A stretch of 64,000 nucleotides of DNA, from contig NZ_CP022303.1 of the NCBI RefSeq assembly GCF_004216475.1, positions 3,410,001-3,474,000 on the forward strand, in the 5' to 3' direction. Below the pieces are notes generated by a model that was not told where the DNA came from, ran no database searches, and saw only the letters and a list, made by a program, of their open reading frames with translations. The translations under genes were made by a program, and so were the position numbers. Shown here piece after piece: positions 46,162-55,200 of the stretch. Numbering within the stretch: position 1 is the first letter of the stretch; each line of letters begins with the position of its first letter. Origin of the DNA: Thalassococcus sp. S3. Lineage in GTDB: Bacteria > Pseudomonadota > Alphaproteobacteria > Rhodobacterales > Rhodobacteraceae.

Positions 46162-46752
46162 TCAGACCTGACCCGCATCCGTCCGTCCGCGCCGATCACT
46201 GCGCAGCGAGGCATAAAGCACATGCGTCCGCCAGCGTCCGTCGATCTGCAGATAGGATTGCGCCACGCCCTCGTATTTGAACCCGCAGCTTTCCAAAAGC
46301 CCGCGTGACGCCTTGTTTTCAGGCAGACAGGCGGCCTCGATCCGGCTGAGATCAAGCCGGGTGAACGCATAATGCACCACCGCTCCGATCGCTTCGCGCA
46401 TGAAGCCCTGACGGGCAAAGGCCGCGCCCGTCCAATACCCCAGCGTGCCTGCCTGGGCCGGTCCGCGTCGGATGTTGTCAAGCGTGATGGCGCCCACCAG
46501 GACCTCATCATGCCGCTGGAACAGAAACAGCGGCAACGCCGCACCGCTGGCGACAGAGCGCTGCGCCCAATAAACCCGGTTGGTAAAGGCTTTCCGCGTC
46601 AGATGATCGGCAGCCCAGCTTGGCTCCCACGGTGTCAGAAAGTCCTCGCTGTCCCGCCGCAAGGCCGTCCAGGGGCGAAAATCCGAATGGGTCGGCGGGC
46701 GCAGGGTCAGGCGTTCCGTCTCGATCTTCAGCTTGCGTTTGGCAAGGATCAT
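46162..46752 (-). CDS. RimJ/RimL-type GNAT acetyltransferase
   Basis: 196 aa. ETERLTLRPPTHSDFRPW is the start typical of RimJ-like enzymes; GAITLDNIRRGPAQAGTLGYWTG and FARQGFMREAIGAVVHYAF form the acetyl-CoA site, and ENKASRGLLESCGFKYEGVA the C-terminal fold. Members acetylate N-termini of ribosomal proteins. It follows the M16 peptidase gene by 7 bp, at the end of the long cta-thrC run. Confidence 0.85.
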   Translation of the reverse strand: MILAKRKLKIETERLTLRPPTHSDFRPWTALRRDSEDFLTPWEPSWAADHLTRKAFTNRVYWAQRSVASGAALPLFLFQRHDEVLVGAITLDNIRRGPAQAGTLGYWTGAAFARQGFMREAIGAVVHYAFTRLDLSRIEAACLPENKASRGLLESCGFKYEGVAQSYLQIDGRWRTHVLYASLRSDRRGRTDAGQV

Positions 46753-46759
46753 CGGCCCA

Positions 46760-48022
46760 TCAGGCGGCGCGCCTCTCCTGCATTTGCGTCAGGCTCGGCG
46801 CGCCCTTGACCGGTCCGTAGAGAGCCAACGCCGCACGGGCCTGGTGGGCCATCTGACCTGCAAATTCGCGCACATCTCCGGTGGTCACCGCGTCGATCCG
46901 CGCGACGGTGTCTTCCAGCGGCGGAACTTCGTCCCAGATTTGCACAAGACGGGCCAGTCGTTCGGCACGGTTCGACGGGCTTTCCAACCCCATCAGCATG
47001 CCTGCCTTCATCTGTGCGCGCGCACGGGCCACCTCTTCGGGCGACATATCATCGGCGGCGCGCTTCATTTCGTCGACCGTGATCTCGGCCAGCTCCCCGA
47101 TCTGACCTGCACTCGTACCGGCATAGATCGTGGTCATGCCCGTATCCGCATAGGCCCCCGTCTGGGCAAAGATGGTATAGCAAAGCCCACGCACCTCGCG
47201 CACCTCCTGGAACAACCGGCTCGACATGCCGCCGCCCAGTGCGCTGGCGTAGATTTGCGCGGTATAGATCGCGTCGTCCCGGTATCCCGGCCCCTCCAGC
47301 GCCAGCGCGAAATGGGCCTGCTCTAGCGCCTTTTCGTGCCGTGTCTCTCCGCCTGTAAAGACCGCAGGCTCGACAACATGCGCGGGTTTGGCCTCCAGAT
47401 GCCCGAACATCTGCTCTGCCATCTTCACCAGCATGTCGTGATCCACAGCACCGGCCGCCGATAGGATCATCTGCCCCGGCCCGTAATGCTCTGCCACGAA
47501 ACCTGCCAGATCCGCGCGGGAGAACGCCTTCACCCGCTCCGTCGGCCCCAGGATGGTCCGCCCCAGCGGCTGGTTGCGATAGCTTTCTTCCTGCAGCCAA
47601 TCGAAAATCACGTCATCCGGCGTATCATGCGCCTGGCCGATTTCCTGCAGGATCACGCCGCGCTCGATTTCGATCTCTGCCGGATCGAAGACCGGGTTCA
47701 GCACGATGTCCCCGATCACATCCAGCGCCAGCGCCACGTCGCTTTCCAGCACCCGCGCGTAATAGGCCGTCACCTCCCGGCTGGTATAGGCGTTGATGTA
47801 GCCGCCCACATCCTCGATCGCTTCGGCGATCTGCAAGGCGCTCCGTGTCTTGGTCCCCTTGAACGCCATATGCTCCAGAAAATGGGCAATGCCGTTCTGC
47901 TCAATCCGCTCGTGGCGTCCCCCCGCGGTGACCCAGATGCCGATGGCCGCCGATTGCAGCCCTGGCATATGCTCGCTGACGATCCGGAACCCGTTGGCCA
48001 GCTGGTCCTGTCTTACTGTCAA
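46760..48022 (-). CDS. M16-family zinc peptidase (processing-peptidase-like)
   Basis: 420 aa. The inverted zinc motif HFLEHMAFKGT (HxxEH, about residues 46-56) and the distant Glu segment near YTSREVTAYYARVLESD are the M16B peptidase marks; it resembles mitochondrial processing peptidase beta. It overlaps thrC by 4 bp. No signal peptide, so it is probably cytoplasmic. Neighbours are thrC and a GNAT gene. Confidence 0.92.
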   Translation of the reverse strand: MTVRQDQLANGFRIVSEHMPGLQSAAIGIWVTAGGRHERIEQNGIAHFLEHMAFKGTKTRSALQIAEAIEDVGGYINAYTSREVTAYYARVLESDVALALDVIGDIVLNPVFDPAEIEIERGVILQEIGQAHDTPDDVIFDWLQEESYRNQPLGRTILGPTERVKAFSRADLAGFVAEHYGPGQMILSAAGAVDHDMLVKMAEQMFGHLEAKPAHVVEPAVFTGGETRHEKALEQAHFALALEGPGYRDDAIYTAQIYASALGGGMSSRLFQEVREVRGLCYTIFAQTGAYADTGMTTIYAGTSAGQIGELAEITVDEMKRAADDMSPEEVARARAQMKAGMLMGLESPSNRAERLARLVQIWDEVPPLEDTVARIDAVTTGDVREFAGQMAHQARAALALYGPVKGAPSLTQMQERRAA

Positions 48023-49407
48023 TTGGCGATCTGCCCTCTGATATGGTCCTGTAAGGCGCCGAGATCATTGGCGATCCGGGTCACCCGTTCCGATCTCTCA
48101 TACAGGTCCGACATCCGGGGGGGAAGAGGGGGATGCACACCGCTCGCCGCCTCCACCGCCGCCGGAAACTTCGCCGGGTGCGCGGTGGCCAGCGTCACCA
48201 TTGGCACGGCCTTGTCCCGTAGTGCCTCTGCAACATGCACACCGACAGCGGAATGAGGGCACAGCAATTCTCCGCTCCGCCCCAGCCAATCGGCAATCGC
48301 TTGGTGCGTTTCCTCCTCCGACACACGGCCTGAATCGTATTGCTCCCTCAGCGCCTGCATCGCGCCCTGGCTCACCTCGAACCCGCCGGACCTCAACTCC
48401 TCCATCAGCTGCGCCACCGCGCCACCGTCCCGGTCATAGGCATCAAAGAGCGCGCGTTCAAAATTGGAGCTGACCTGGATGTCCATCGACGGGCTGATCG
48501 ACGGGATCGTCTCGCCCTTGTGATAGCCTTGCCCGTTCAGACAGCGATGCAGGATATCGTTCTGGTTCGTCGCGACGACCAGCCGTTCAATGGGCAGACC
48601 CATGCGTTTGGCAATGTATCCGGCAAAGATGTCTCCGAAATTCCCCGTGGGCACCGTGAAGCTGACCCTGCGGTGCGGTGCGCCCAGGCTCACGGCAGAG
48701 GAAAAGTAATACACAACCTGTGCCAGCACCCGCGCCCAGTTGATCGAATTCACGCCCGACAGCCTCACGTCGTCGCGAAAGTCGAAATCGTTGAACATGT
48801 CCTTCACGCGCGCCTGGCAATCGTCAAAATCGCCATCGACGGCCAGCGCGTGGACATTGGCCTCGGTGGGCGTTGTCATCTGCCGCCTTTGCACTTCCGA
48901 GATGCGCCCATGAGGGTAAAGGATGAACACATCCACCGCATCCAGACCCCGGAACGCCTCGATCGCGGCCGAGCCTGTGTCGCCGCTGGTGGCGCCCACG
49001 ATGGTCACCCGGTCGCCGCGCCGCTTCAACGCTTCCTCAAACAGCTGACCGATCAGCTGCATCGCGAAATCCTTGAAGGCCAGCGTGGGCCCGTGGAACA
49101 GCTCCAGCAGATAGTGCCCCTCGTTCAGCTGTACCAAGGGTGCGCGTGCATCATGGCCAAAGCCCGCATAGGCCAGCGCGATGATGTCCTGAAACTCCGC
49201 ATCCGTGAACGTCTCGCCGATGAAGGGGCGCATGACACGGAAGGCCACATGCTCGTAGGGTTGCCCGGCGAGGGATGCGATATCGCCCAGGCTCATCTGC
49301 GGGATCTCAGCGGGCACGTATAAGCCGCCATCCCGGGCAAGGCCCGTCAGCATCGCCTCTTCGAATGTCAGCTCGGGCGCCTGCCCGCGGGTCGAGATGT
49401 ATTTCAT
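48019..49407 (-). CDS. thrC: Threonine synthase
   Basis: 462 aa, PLP enzyme converting O-phosphohomoserine to threonine. MKYISTRGQAPELTFEEAMLTGLARDGGLYVP at the start (quoted in part as MKYISTRGQAPELTFEEAM), FKDFAMQLIGQLFEEAL with the PLP Lys, and ATSGDTGSAAIEAFRGL. Long-chain (type I) form. SURF1 lies 4 bp upstream and the M16 peptidase overlaps by 4 bp, so it is translated in the cytochrome-oxidase transcript. Confidence 0.95.
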   Translation of the reverse strand: MKYISTRGQAPELTFEEAMLTGLARDGGLYVPAEIPQMSLGDIASLAGQPYEHVAFRVMRPFIGETFTDAEFQDIIALAYAGFGHDARAPLVQLNEGHYLLELFHGPTLAFKDFAMQLIGQLFEEALKRRGDRVTIVGATSGDTGSAAIEAFRGLDAVDVFILYPHGRISEVQRRQMTTPTEANVHALAVDGDFDDCQARVKDMFNDFDFRDDVRLSGVNSINWARVLAQVVYYFSSAVSLGAPHRRVSFTVPTGNFGDIFAGYIAKRMGLPIERLVVATNQNDILHRCLNGQGYHKGETIPSISPSMDIQVSSNFERALFDAYDRDGGAVAQLMEELRSGGFEVSQGAMQALREQYDSGRVSEEETHQAIADWLGRSGELLCPHSAVGVHVAEALRDKAVPMVTLATAHPAKFPAAVEAASGVHPPLPPRMSDLYERSERVTRIANDLGALQDHIRGQIAN

Positions 49408-49411
49408 CGTC

Positions 49412-50083
49412 TCAGCTTTCGGTGCGGGCGCGGCTGCGCCACAGGAAATAGGCGGTCATCGCGACCCAGATCAGGGCCAGTGAAAACCACGTGATCGCAT
49501 ATTCAAGGTGATCGTTGGGAATCCCGCTCGTGTCCACGGGCAGCGGCGTCACCGACGGGTCCGTTTGCGACTTTGCCACGATCAGAACCGGCTCTGTGCC
49601 CAAGGCGTCTGCCATCGCGGGCACGTCGCGGGCGAACCAGGTGTTGCCCGCCACGTCCGGCTCCGGCGTATAGCTGTCGATCTCGCGGGGCCAATGCAGG
49701 TTACCGGTGACGTCCATCGCTCCCAGCATGCGTGCTGTGTTCTTGGCGTCTGTCGGGACGAAGCCGCGATCGACCATCACGCGCCGTCCCGTCTCTGTCT
49801 CGAACGGCGCGATCACGCGGTAGCCGGCGCCGACCCGTTTGACAGACACCAGAACGTGCAATTCCTGCCCCAGCATCTCGCCCGTCACGGCCACCGGCAG
49901 ATAGCGATCCGCATCAGGTTCGAAGGTGGCGGGCAGGCCTACCGGGTCGGCGGCAATGCGGCTGTCGATCTCGGCCAGCACGCCCTCTTTCCAGGCCAGC
50001 CTTTGCACCTGCCAGACGCCAAGCCCGATCAGGATCGCCGCCCCGCTCAGCCCAAAGATCAGCAGAAATGCCAGCCGGCCCAT
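49412..50083 (-). CDS. SURF1-family cytochrome oxidase assembly protein
   Basis: 223 aa with two terminal membrane helices (LAFLLIFGLSGAAILIGLGVWQVQRL and ITWFSLALIWVAMTAYFLW; each quoted in full up to 20 or fewer residues as FLLIFGLSGAAILIGLGVWQ and TWFSLALIWVAMTAYFLW). VMVDRGFVPTD and LQRWL/ KEG-type positions match SURF1, which helps heme a insertion into the oxidase. It ends 4 bp before thrC and follows ctaE by 99 bp with a strong hairpin between. Confidence 0.9.
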   Translation of the reverse strand: MGRLAFLLIFGLSGAAILIGLGVWQVQRLAWKEGVLAEIDSRIAADPVGLPATFEPDADRYLPVAVTGEMLGQELHVLVSVKRVGAGYRVIAPFETETGRRVMVDRGFVPTDAKNTARMLGAMDVTGNLHWPREIDSYTPEPDVAGNTWFARDVPAMADALGTEPVLIVAKSQTDPSVTPLPVDTSGIPNDHLEYAITWFSLALIWVAMTAYFLWRSRARTES

Positions 50084-50104
50084 CGCGGCTTACCCCCCTG
50101 GATG

Positions 50105-50140
50105 CACAAGGCGCGCGAGGAATATCTCGCGCGCCTTGTG
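50105..50140 (-). other. Perfect 15-bp hairpin between ctaE and SURF1
   Basis: CACAAGGCGCGCGAG (50105-50119), loop GAATAT, CTCGCGCGCCTTGTG (50126-50140). It lies in the only real gap (99 bp) of the ctaB-to-GNAT gene run. No adjacent U-tract, so attenuation or mRNA processing is more likely than complete termination. Confidence 0.7.
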
Positions 50141-50182
50141 ATTGAACCTTTGTCCGGGCAGGTGCAACCCGGAAAGCCCGGG

Positions 50183-50995
50183 TCAGGTGACCTGAGCCAC
50201 GCCATAGATGTAGACAGCGAAGAACAGGAACAGCCAAACCACATCGACAAAGTGCCAGTACCAGGCGGCGGCCTCAAAACCGATATGCTTTTCCTGCGTG
50301 AAATGCCCCTTCATCGCGCGGAAGAGACAGACCGCCAGGAAGATCGTCCCGATGATCACGTGTACGCCGTGGAAGCCCGTGGCCATGAAAAAGTTCGAAT
50401 AGAACTTGTCCCCGCCGAATTCCCAGCCCTCATGCAGCAGGTGCCAGTATTCATAGGCCTGCAGCCCGGTGAACGCGACACCCAGCGCAATGCCGATGGC
50501 CAACCCGTTGATCAGGTCCTTGCGGTTGTTCTCATGCACCAGCGCATGGTGTGCCCAAGTGACGGCACAGCCCGACAGCAGCAGGATCAGGGTGTTGATC
50601 AGCGGCAGGTGGAAGGCATCGACCGGATAAATCTCGGGCGGGATGTATTCACTGCCGACATATTCGTTCATCGGATAGATGGCGTGCTTGAAGAACGACC
50701 AGAACCAGGCCGCGAAGAACATCACCTCGGACATGATGAAGAGGATGAAGCCGTATTTCAGGCCCAGCCGCACCACCGGAGTGTGATCGCCCACGCGGCT
50801 TTCGGCCACCACCTCGGACCACCACGCGAACATGACGTAGAGGACGCCGACGAAGCCGATCCAGAACAGGAACGGTGTGACGTCGTGCATCCAGAGCACG
50901 GCGCCAAAAAGCATCACAAACGCCGAGACGGACGCCAGAAGCGGCCAGATCGAGGGGTTCAGAATGTGGTAATCGTGGTTTTTTGCTTGTGCCAT
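50183..50995 (-). CDS. ctaE: Cytochrome c oxidase subunit III
   Basis: 270 aa from ATG 50995. Seven transmembrane segments; conserved [27 protein letters not shown] region (quoted in part as [19 protein letters not shown]), [37 protein letters not shown] and [18 protein letters not shown] are subunit III blocks. It is part of the aa3-type oxidase in the inner membrane. It lies 30 bp after ctaG in the operon order ctaB-orf-ctaG-ctaE. Confidence 0.97.
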   Translation of the reverse strand: MAQAKNHDYHILNPSIWPLLASVSAFVMLFGAVLWMHDVTPFLFWIGFVGVLYVMFAWWSEVVAESRVGDHTPVVRLGLKYGFILFIMSEVMFFAAWFWSFFKHAIYPMNEYVGSEYIPPEIYPVDAFHLPLINTLILLLSGCAVTWAHHALVHENNRKDLINGLAIGIALGVAFTGLQAYEYWHLLHEGWEFGGDKFYSNFFMATGFHGVHVIIGTIFLAVCLFRAMKGHFTQEKHIGFEAAAWYWHFVDVVWLFLFFAVYIYGVAQVT

Positions 50996-51025
50996 GTCAG
51001 TGTCCCTCACCTCGCGGCATGATTA

Positions 51026-51598
51026 TTAGTTCAGATTTGTCTCGGTCGGTTGCTCAAGGGAGGCATAGCCCTCGGGCAGGTCGATTTCGTAAAACGTGTA
51101 TGACAGTGTGATCGTGTGCACGAATTTCGCATCGCGGTCGGTTACGATCTCGGGGTCGACGAAGAAGGTCACCGGCATCTGGACCCGTTCACCGGGGGCA
51201 AGCACCTGCTCTTCGAAGCAGAAGCACTGGATCTTCGAGAAGAAAGCACCGGCATCGTAGGGTGCGACATTGTAGGCGGCCGAGCCGGCCACGGGTTTGT
51301 CGGTCGGATTATAGGCTTCGTAGAAAGCCAGACCTGTCTCTCCGATGCGAAGCTCCATCTCACGTTCCACAGGACGGAACTGCCAGGGCATATCCCGTTC
51401 CAATGACGCGTCGAAGCGGATCTTTATCGTCTGGTCGAGGATCTCCTCCGAGCCGTCCTCGGCCACGTTCGTGGCACCGCCGTAGCCCGTGACCCGGCAG
51501 AACCAGTCGTAAAGGGGAACTGAAGCCCAGGCCAGGCCACCCATAAACAGGACAACTCCAACTGTCTGGAATACCGTCTTTGACTTGCCTTGCATCAT
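51026..51598 (-). CDS. ctaG: Cytochrome c oxidase assembly protein CtaG (Cox11)
   Basis: 190 aa from ATG 51598, which overlaps the stop of the 55-aa ORF (ATGA) and has GGAGG 10 nt upstream; an ATG one codon later is also possible. N-terminal membrane anchor ([18 protein letters not shown]), then a periplasmic domain with the copper-binding [10 protein letters not shown] motif. It delivers CuB to subunit I. The position is as in the known cta operons of Rhodobacter and Paracoccus. Confidence 0.95.
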   Translation of the reverse strand: MMQGKSKTVFQTVGVVLFMGGLAWASVPLYDWFCRVTGYGGATNVAEDGSEEILDQTIKIRFDASLERDMPWQFRPVEREMELRIGETGLAFYEAYNPTDKPVAGSAAYNVAPYDAGAFFSKIQCFCFEEQVLAPGERVQMPVTFFVDPEIVTDRDAKFVHTITLSYTFYEIDLPEGYASLEQPTETNLN

Positions 51599-51762
51599 TG
51601 GCTTTGCACCTCCGCGCCACGCGGCGGTTCGAACGCGCCGCTTGTAACTTTGACAACCGTCAAACCGAAGACAACACAAATGAAAAACACCAGCACAAGC
51701 GCAACACCGATGTTGCGTCCGAACCGACGCTGGTGCAGCTCATGTTCGACCTTGATGCTCAT
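51595..51762 (-). CDS. Small membrane ORF between ctaB and ctaG (55 aa)
   Basis: Reads [16 protein letters not shown], then a single membrane helix ([20 protein letters not shown]), and a short C-terminal tail [18 protein letters not shown]. Start overlaps the ctaB stop by 4 bp and stop overlaps the ctaG start by 4 bp, so translation is coupled on both sides, strong evidence that it is a real gene. Its position matches the short unnamed ORF seen in related cta operons, with a presumed role in oxidase assembly. No family motif is visible. Confidence 0.85.
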   Translation of the reverse strand: MSIKVEHELHQRRFGRNIGVALVLVFFICVVFGLTVVKVTSGAFEPPRGAEVQSQ

Positions 51763-52697
51763 CCCCAGCCTCCCAAACCGTAGGGCCGCAAAACCGCTTC
51801 GGCCAGAATCGCACCGAAATGCAGGAAGAGATAGAGCAGCGAAAGCTTGAAGAACGATTTCTCCACAGCGAATCCATCGGCCTCTGCCATCGCCTCGTCA
51901 CGGCGCCAGATCGACCACGCCCCCTTCAGGAAAAGACCGTTCAGGATAAGGGCCGCCACCAGATAGATCGGACCGCCGATCGACGTGGCCGCCGCACCCA
52001 CAGCCAACACCGCGAGCAGAACGGTGTAGGCCAGGATGTGGACGCGTGTCGCCCGACGCCCGTGGGTGACGGTAAGCATCGGCACGCCCGCATCGTCGTA
52101 ATCCGACCGCATGAAGAGCGCTAGGGCCCAGAAATGCGGGGGCGTCCACATGAAGATCAGCGCAAACATCAGCCACGCCTCGACCGACAGGCTGCCGGTG
52201 GCCACGACCCATCCGATCACCGGCGGAAAGGCTCCTGCGGCACCTCCGATGACGATGTTCTGGGGGGTCAAGCGCTTGAGCCACATCGAATAAACGACCG
52301 CGTAGAAGAAGATCGTGAAGGCCAGAAGGAACCCGGCCAGCAGATTGGCGGCAAGGCCCAACATGATGACCGACAGGCCAGAGAGGGTCAGCCCGATGGC
52401 AAGCGCTTCGCCTGGCTCGACTTTACCGGCGGGAATAGGCCGCTTCTGCGTGCGGCGCATCACCTGATCGATGTCGGCATCCCACCACATGTTCAGCGCG
52501 CCCGACGCACCCGCACCCACCGCGATGAAGAGGATGGCGGCAAAGGCGACCATGGGATGAACGGCCACCGGCGCGGCGATCAGACCGACCAACGCCGTGA
52601 AAACGACAAGCGACATCACACGTGGTTTCAGCAGCGCAAAGTAGTCGCCAAAGCTGGCCTCGGGCTGCGCTAGCTGGCTATAGCTGACATCGCTCAT
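51759..52697 (-). CDS. ctaB: Protoheme IX farnesyltransferase (heme O synthase)
   Basis: 312 aa, polytopic. UbiA-type prenyltransferase: [20 protein letters not shown] (NDxxDxxxD-like Asp site), [14 protein letters not shown], and [19 protein letters not shown]. It farnesylates heme b to heme o, the precursor of heme a for the aa3 oxidase. It is 74 bp downstream of ctaC and overlaps the small ORF by 4 bp. Confidence 0.96.
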   Translation of the reverse strand: MSDVSYSQLAQPEASFGDYFALLKPRVMSLVVFTALVGLIAAPVAVHPMVAFAAILFIAVGAGASGALNMWWDADIDQVMRRTQKRPIPAGKVEPGEALAIGLTLSGLSVIMLGLAANLLAGFLLAFTIFFYAVVYSMWLKRLTPQNIVIGGAAGAFPPVIGWVVATGSLSVEAWLMFALIFMWTPPHFWALALFMRSDYDDAGVPMLTVTHGRRATRVHILAYTVLLAVLAVGAAATSIGGPIYLVAALILNGLFLKGAWSIWRRDEAMAEADGFAVEKSFFKLSLLYLFLHFGAILAEAVLRPYGLGGWG

Positions 52698-52771
52698 GTT
52701 TTATCCCCAGAGAGACGGTCATCCGCCCCAATCGTCAATACCGTGCCGCCCGAGGGCGGCACGCACAAAGA

Positions 52772-53611
52772 TCAGTTCGATACCACCTGATAATCCCGTG
52801 GCGTTCCGGCATATTCCTCGATCGCACCATCCAGCCAGCGGTCATATTCCTCTTGGCTGACGACCTTCACCGTGATGGGCATATAGGCGTGGTCCTTGCC
52901 GCACAGCTCCGAACACTGGCCGAAGTAAATGCCTTCTTTCTCTGCCGCGAACCACAGCTCTGCAAGCCGTCCGGGGACCGCATCCTGCTTCACCCCGAAG
53001 GACGGGATGGTCCAGCTGTGGATCACATCCGCTGCTGTCACCTGCATCACGACCGTTGCACCGATTGGCACGACAACTGCCGTATCCGTGGCCAGCAGAT
53101 ATTCATCCTGTGCGTAGCCGTAATCGGCCAACTCCTCACGCGCCAGCATGAAGCTGTCGAAGCCGAAATCGTGGTCGACATACTCATAGCCCCAATACCA
53201 CTGATAACCCGTGACCTTGATCGTAAGATCGGCCTCGGGAATCTCCTGCTGTTTAAACAGAACCGGAAGGGAGAAGGCGCCGATGAACACCAGAATGACG
53301 ATCGGCACCACCGTCCAGGCGATCTCAACCGGTGTATGGTGCGTGAAGGTGGCCGGCTTCGGGTTCGATTTGCGGTTGTACCGGATCATCACCCAGATCA
53401 GGAGGCCGGTGACGAAGATACAGATCACCGTGATGATCACCAGAATCAGCCAATCCAGCGATTGCAGGTCGCGCGCCAGCTCTGTCGCCGCTGGCTGGAA
53501 GCCGACCCCGCGATCCACTGGCTTGCCAATAACCTCCAAGCCGTCCTGCGCGGCGGCAGGCAGGGCGGAAAAGGCTGCAAAGAGCCCCGAAAGCGTCAAA
53601 GCGTGCTTCAT
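52772..53611 (-). CDS. ctaC: Cytochrome c oxidase subunit II
   Basis: 279 aa. Signal peptide ([21 protein letters not shown]), two transmembrane helices, periplasmic cupredoxin domain with CuA ligands in [16 protein letters not shown] (CxxxC, His) and [33 protein letters not shown] is the aromatic cytochrome c docking region. It receives electrons from cytochrome c. Its upstream region holds a perfect FNR-type box. Confidence 0.97.
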   Translation of the reverse strand: MKHALTLSGLFAAFSALPAAAQDGLEVIGKPVDRGVGFQPAATELARDLQSLDWLILVIITVICIFVTGLLIWVMIRYNRKSNPKPATFTHHTPVEIAWTVVPIVILVFIGAFSLPVLFKQQEIPEADLTIKVTGYQWYWGYEYVDHDFGFDSFMLAREELADYGYAQDEYLLATDTAVVVPIGATVVMQVTAADVIHSWTIPSFGVKQDAVPGRLAELWFAAEKEGIYFGQCSELCGKDHAYMPITVKVVSQEEYDRWLDGAIEEYAGTPRDYQVVSN

Positions 53612-53727
53612 GTCATGTCCTGACGTTGATCATATCTCACCGTGGCTTCGCCGATCCCTCGGGCAAACGCCGCGTCTTTGGGCATTGTAAAAACCATATT
53701 CGACTGATCAGTTAAAGAGCGCTACTT

Positions 53728-53748
53728 GCGTCAAACAGACGCTTTTTT
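53728..53748 (+). terminator. Short stem-loop with T6 in the ctaC-tldD gap
   Basis: GCGTC (53728-53732), loop AAACA, GACGC (53738-53742), followed by TTTTTT (53743-53748). The short stem makes it a weak intrinsic terminator for rightward transcription; it could also arise by chance. Confidence 0.35.
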
Positions 53749-53760
53749 GATTTAGATCAA
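53747..53760. promoter_or_regulatory. Perfect FNR/FnrL-type binding site
   Basis: TTGAT-TTAG-ATCAA, full match to TTGAT-N4-ATCAA. It sits 18 bp before the tldD ATG and about 136 bp upstream of the ctaC ATG. A FnrL-type regulator would let oxygen status act on the aa3 oxidase operon and/or tldD. Confidence 0.7.
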
Positions 53761-53778
53761 ATCCGAGGTTGCATCGTC

Positions 53779-55200
53779 ATGTCCCAAGACAGTTTTCGCC
53801 CCTTCGATACGAACCTCGCACGCGAAGATGCGCTTCGCATTCTGCGCGCGGCAACCGACGGCGCGGATGACGGAGAGCTTTTCCTCGAACGACGCCGCTC
53901 TGAAGCGCTGGTATTCGATGACGGCCGGTTGCGGACAGCCTCCTACGATGCGTCCGAGGGTTTCGGGCTGCGCGCCGTGCGCGGCGAAGTCGCGGGATAT
54001 GCGCATTCGACAGAGTTGAGCGAAGCCGCCCTCAAACGCGCTTGTGAAACCGCGCGGCTTGCGGTGGGTGACGGCGGCGGCACATGGGCCGATGGTCCGC
54101 CGCCGACGAACAAACGTCTTTACACGGACGAAGACCCCATTGCCGGCACCACTTTCCCGGTCAAGATCGACACGCTGCGCGAGATCGACGCTTTCGCCCG
54201 GGATCTGGATCCCCGTGTGGTGCAGGTCTCCGCCACGCTTGCCGCCTCCTGTCAGGAGGTCGAGATCCTGCGCCCCGATGGCGTGTCGGTCCGCGACATA
54301 CGTCCCATGACCCGTGTGAATGTCTCCGTCATCGTGGAAGAGAACGGCCGGCGCGAGACGGGTTCGGCCGGCGGCGGCGGACGCGTGGGCCTCGACGGTC
54401 TGATCGACCCCGCCGACTGGCAGGCCAAAACGCGCGAGGCTTTGCGCATCGCCACCGTCAACCTCTCCGCCGTGCCAGCACCCGCCGGGGTGATGGAGGT
54501 GGCCCTCGGCCCCGGCTGGCCTGGCATCCTGCTGCACGAGGCCGTCGGCCACGGGCTGGAGGGGGATTTCAACCGCAAGGGCTCCTCGGCCTTTGCCGGG
54601 CTGATGGGCCAGCAAGTGGCGGCCAGGGGCGTCACCGTTCTGGACGATGGCACCATCCCCGACCGTCGCGGCTCCATCACCGTGGATGACGAGGGCACGC
54701 CCTCGGGCAAGAACACCCTGATCGAGGACGGCATCCTCGTCGGCTACATGCAGGACCGCCAGAATGCGCGGCTGATGGGTGTGGCGCCCACCGGCAATGG
54801 CCGCCGTCAAAGCTATGCTCACATTCCCATGCCCCGCATGACCAACACCTATATGCTGGGCGGCGACGCGACCCCCGCCGATCTGGTGGCCGAGATCAGG
54901 GACGGCATCTATGCTGTAGGCTTCGGCGGCGGGCAGGTCGATATCACCAATGGCAAATTCGTCTTTTCCTGCACCGAGGCCTACCGCGTCGAAAACGGCA
55001 AGGTCGGCGCGCCGGTGAAGGGCGCCACCCTGATCGGCGACGGGGCCACGGCGCTCAAGCAGATCCGGGGGCTTGGCAACGACATGGCTCTGGATCCCGG
55101 CATGGGCAATTGCGGCAAACAAGGCCAATGGGTGCCCGTCGGCGTGGGTCAGCCCACCGTTTTGATGGACGGGCTGACCGTCGGCGGCTCCGCAGCGTGA
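53779..55200 (+). CDS. tldD: Metalloprotease TldD
   Basis: 473 aa. TldD/PmbA family: an N-terminal half with DGRLRTASYDASEGFGLRAVRG, a metal motif in LLHEAVGHGLEGDFNRKGSS (HExxxH), and C-terminal GGGQVDITNGKFVFSCTEAY. It works with TldE in microcin/CcdA proteolysis. TldE is not in this window. Start has the FNR-type box 18 bp upstream. The stop overlaps the next ORF start by one base. Confidence 0.95.
   Translation: MSQDSFRPFDTNLAREDALRILRAATDGADDGELFLERRRSEALVFDDGRLRTASYDASEGFGLRAVRGEVAGYAHSTELSEAALKRACETARLAVGDGGGTWADGPPPTNKRLYTDEDPIAGTTFPVKIDTLREIDAFARDLDPRVVQVSATLAASCQEVEILRPDGVSVRDIRPMTRVNVSVIVEENGRRETGSAGGGGRVGLDGLIDPADWQAKTREALRIATVNLSAVPAPAGVMEVALGPGWPGILLHEAVGHGLEGDFNRKGSSAFAGLMGQQVAARGVTVLDDGTIPDRRGSITVDDEGTPSGKNTLIEDGILVGYMQDRQNARLMGVAPTGNGRRQSYAHIPMPRMTNTYMLGGDATPADLVAEIRDGIYAVGFGGGQVDITNGKFVFSCTEAYRVENGKVGAPVKGATLIGDGATALKQIRGLGNDMALDPGMGNCGKQGQWVPVGVGQPTVLMDGLTVGGSAA

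Noticed and set aside
45994..46308. 104-codon plus-strand frame in the gene-poor region
   Set aside because: No ribosome site, overlaps the 3' end of the RimJ-like gene antisense, and the composition is not protein-like.
50182..50194. TCAGGTGACCTGA palindrome at the ctaE stop as an operator
   Set aside because: Part of the ctaE C-terminal codons; no promoter nearby. Similar AAAGGTGACCTTT at 63689 is kept only as a weak candidate.
49508..51022. 504-codon plus-strand frame opposite SURF1 and ctaE
   Set aside because: Crosses two well-supported genes antisense; Arg/His/Gln-rich artefact.
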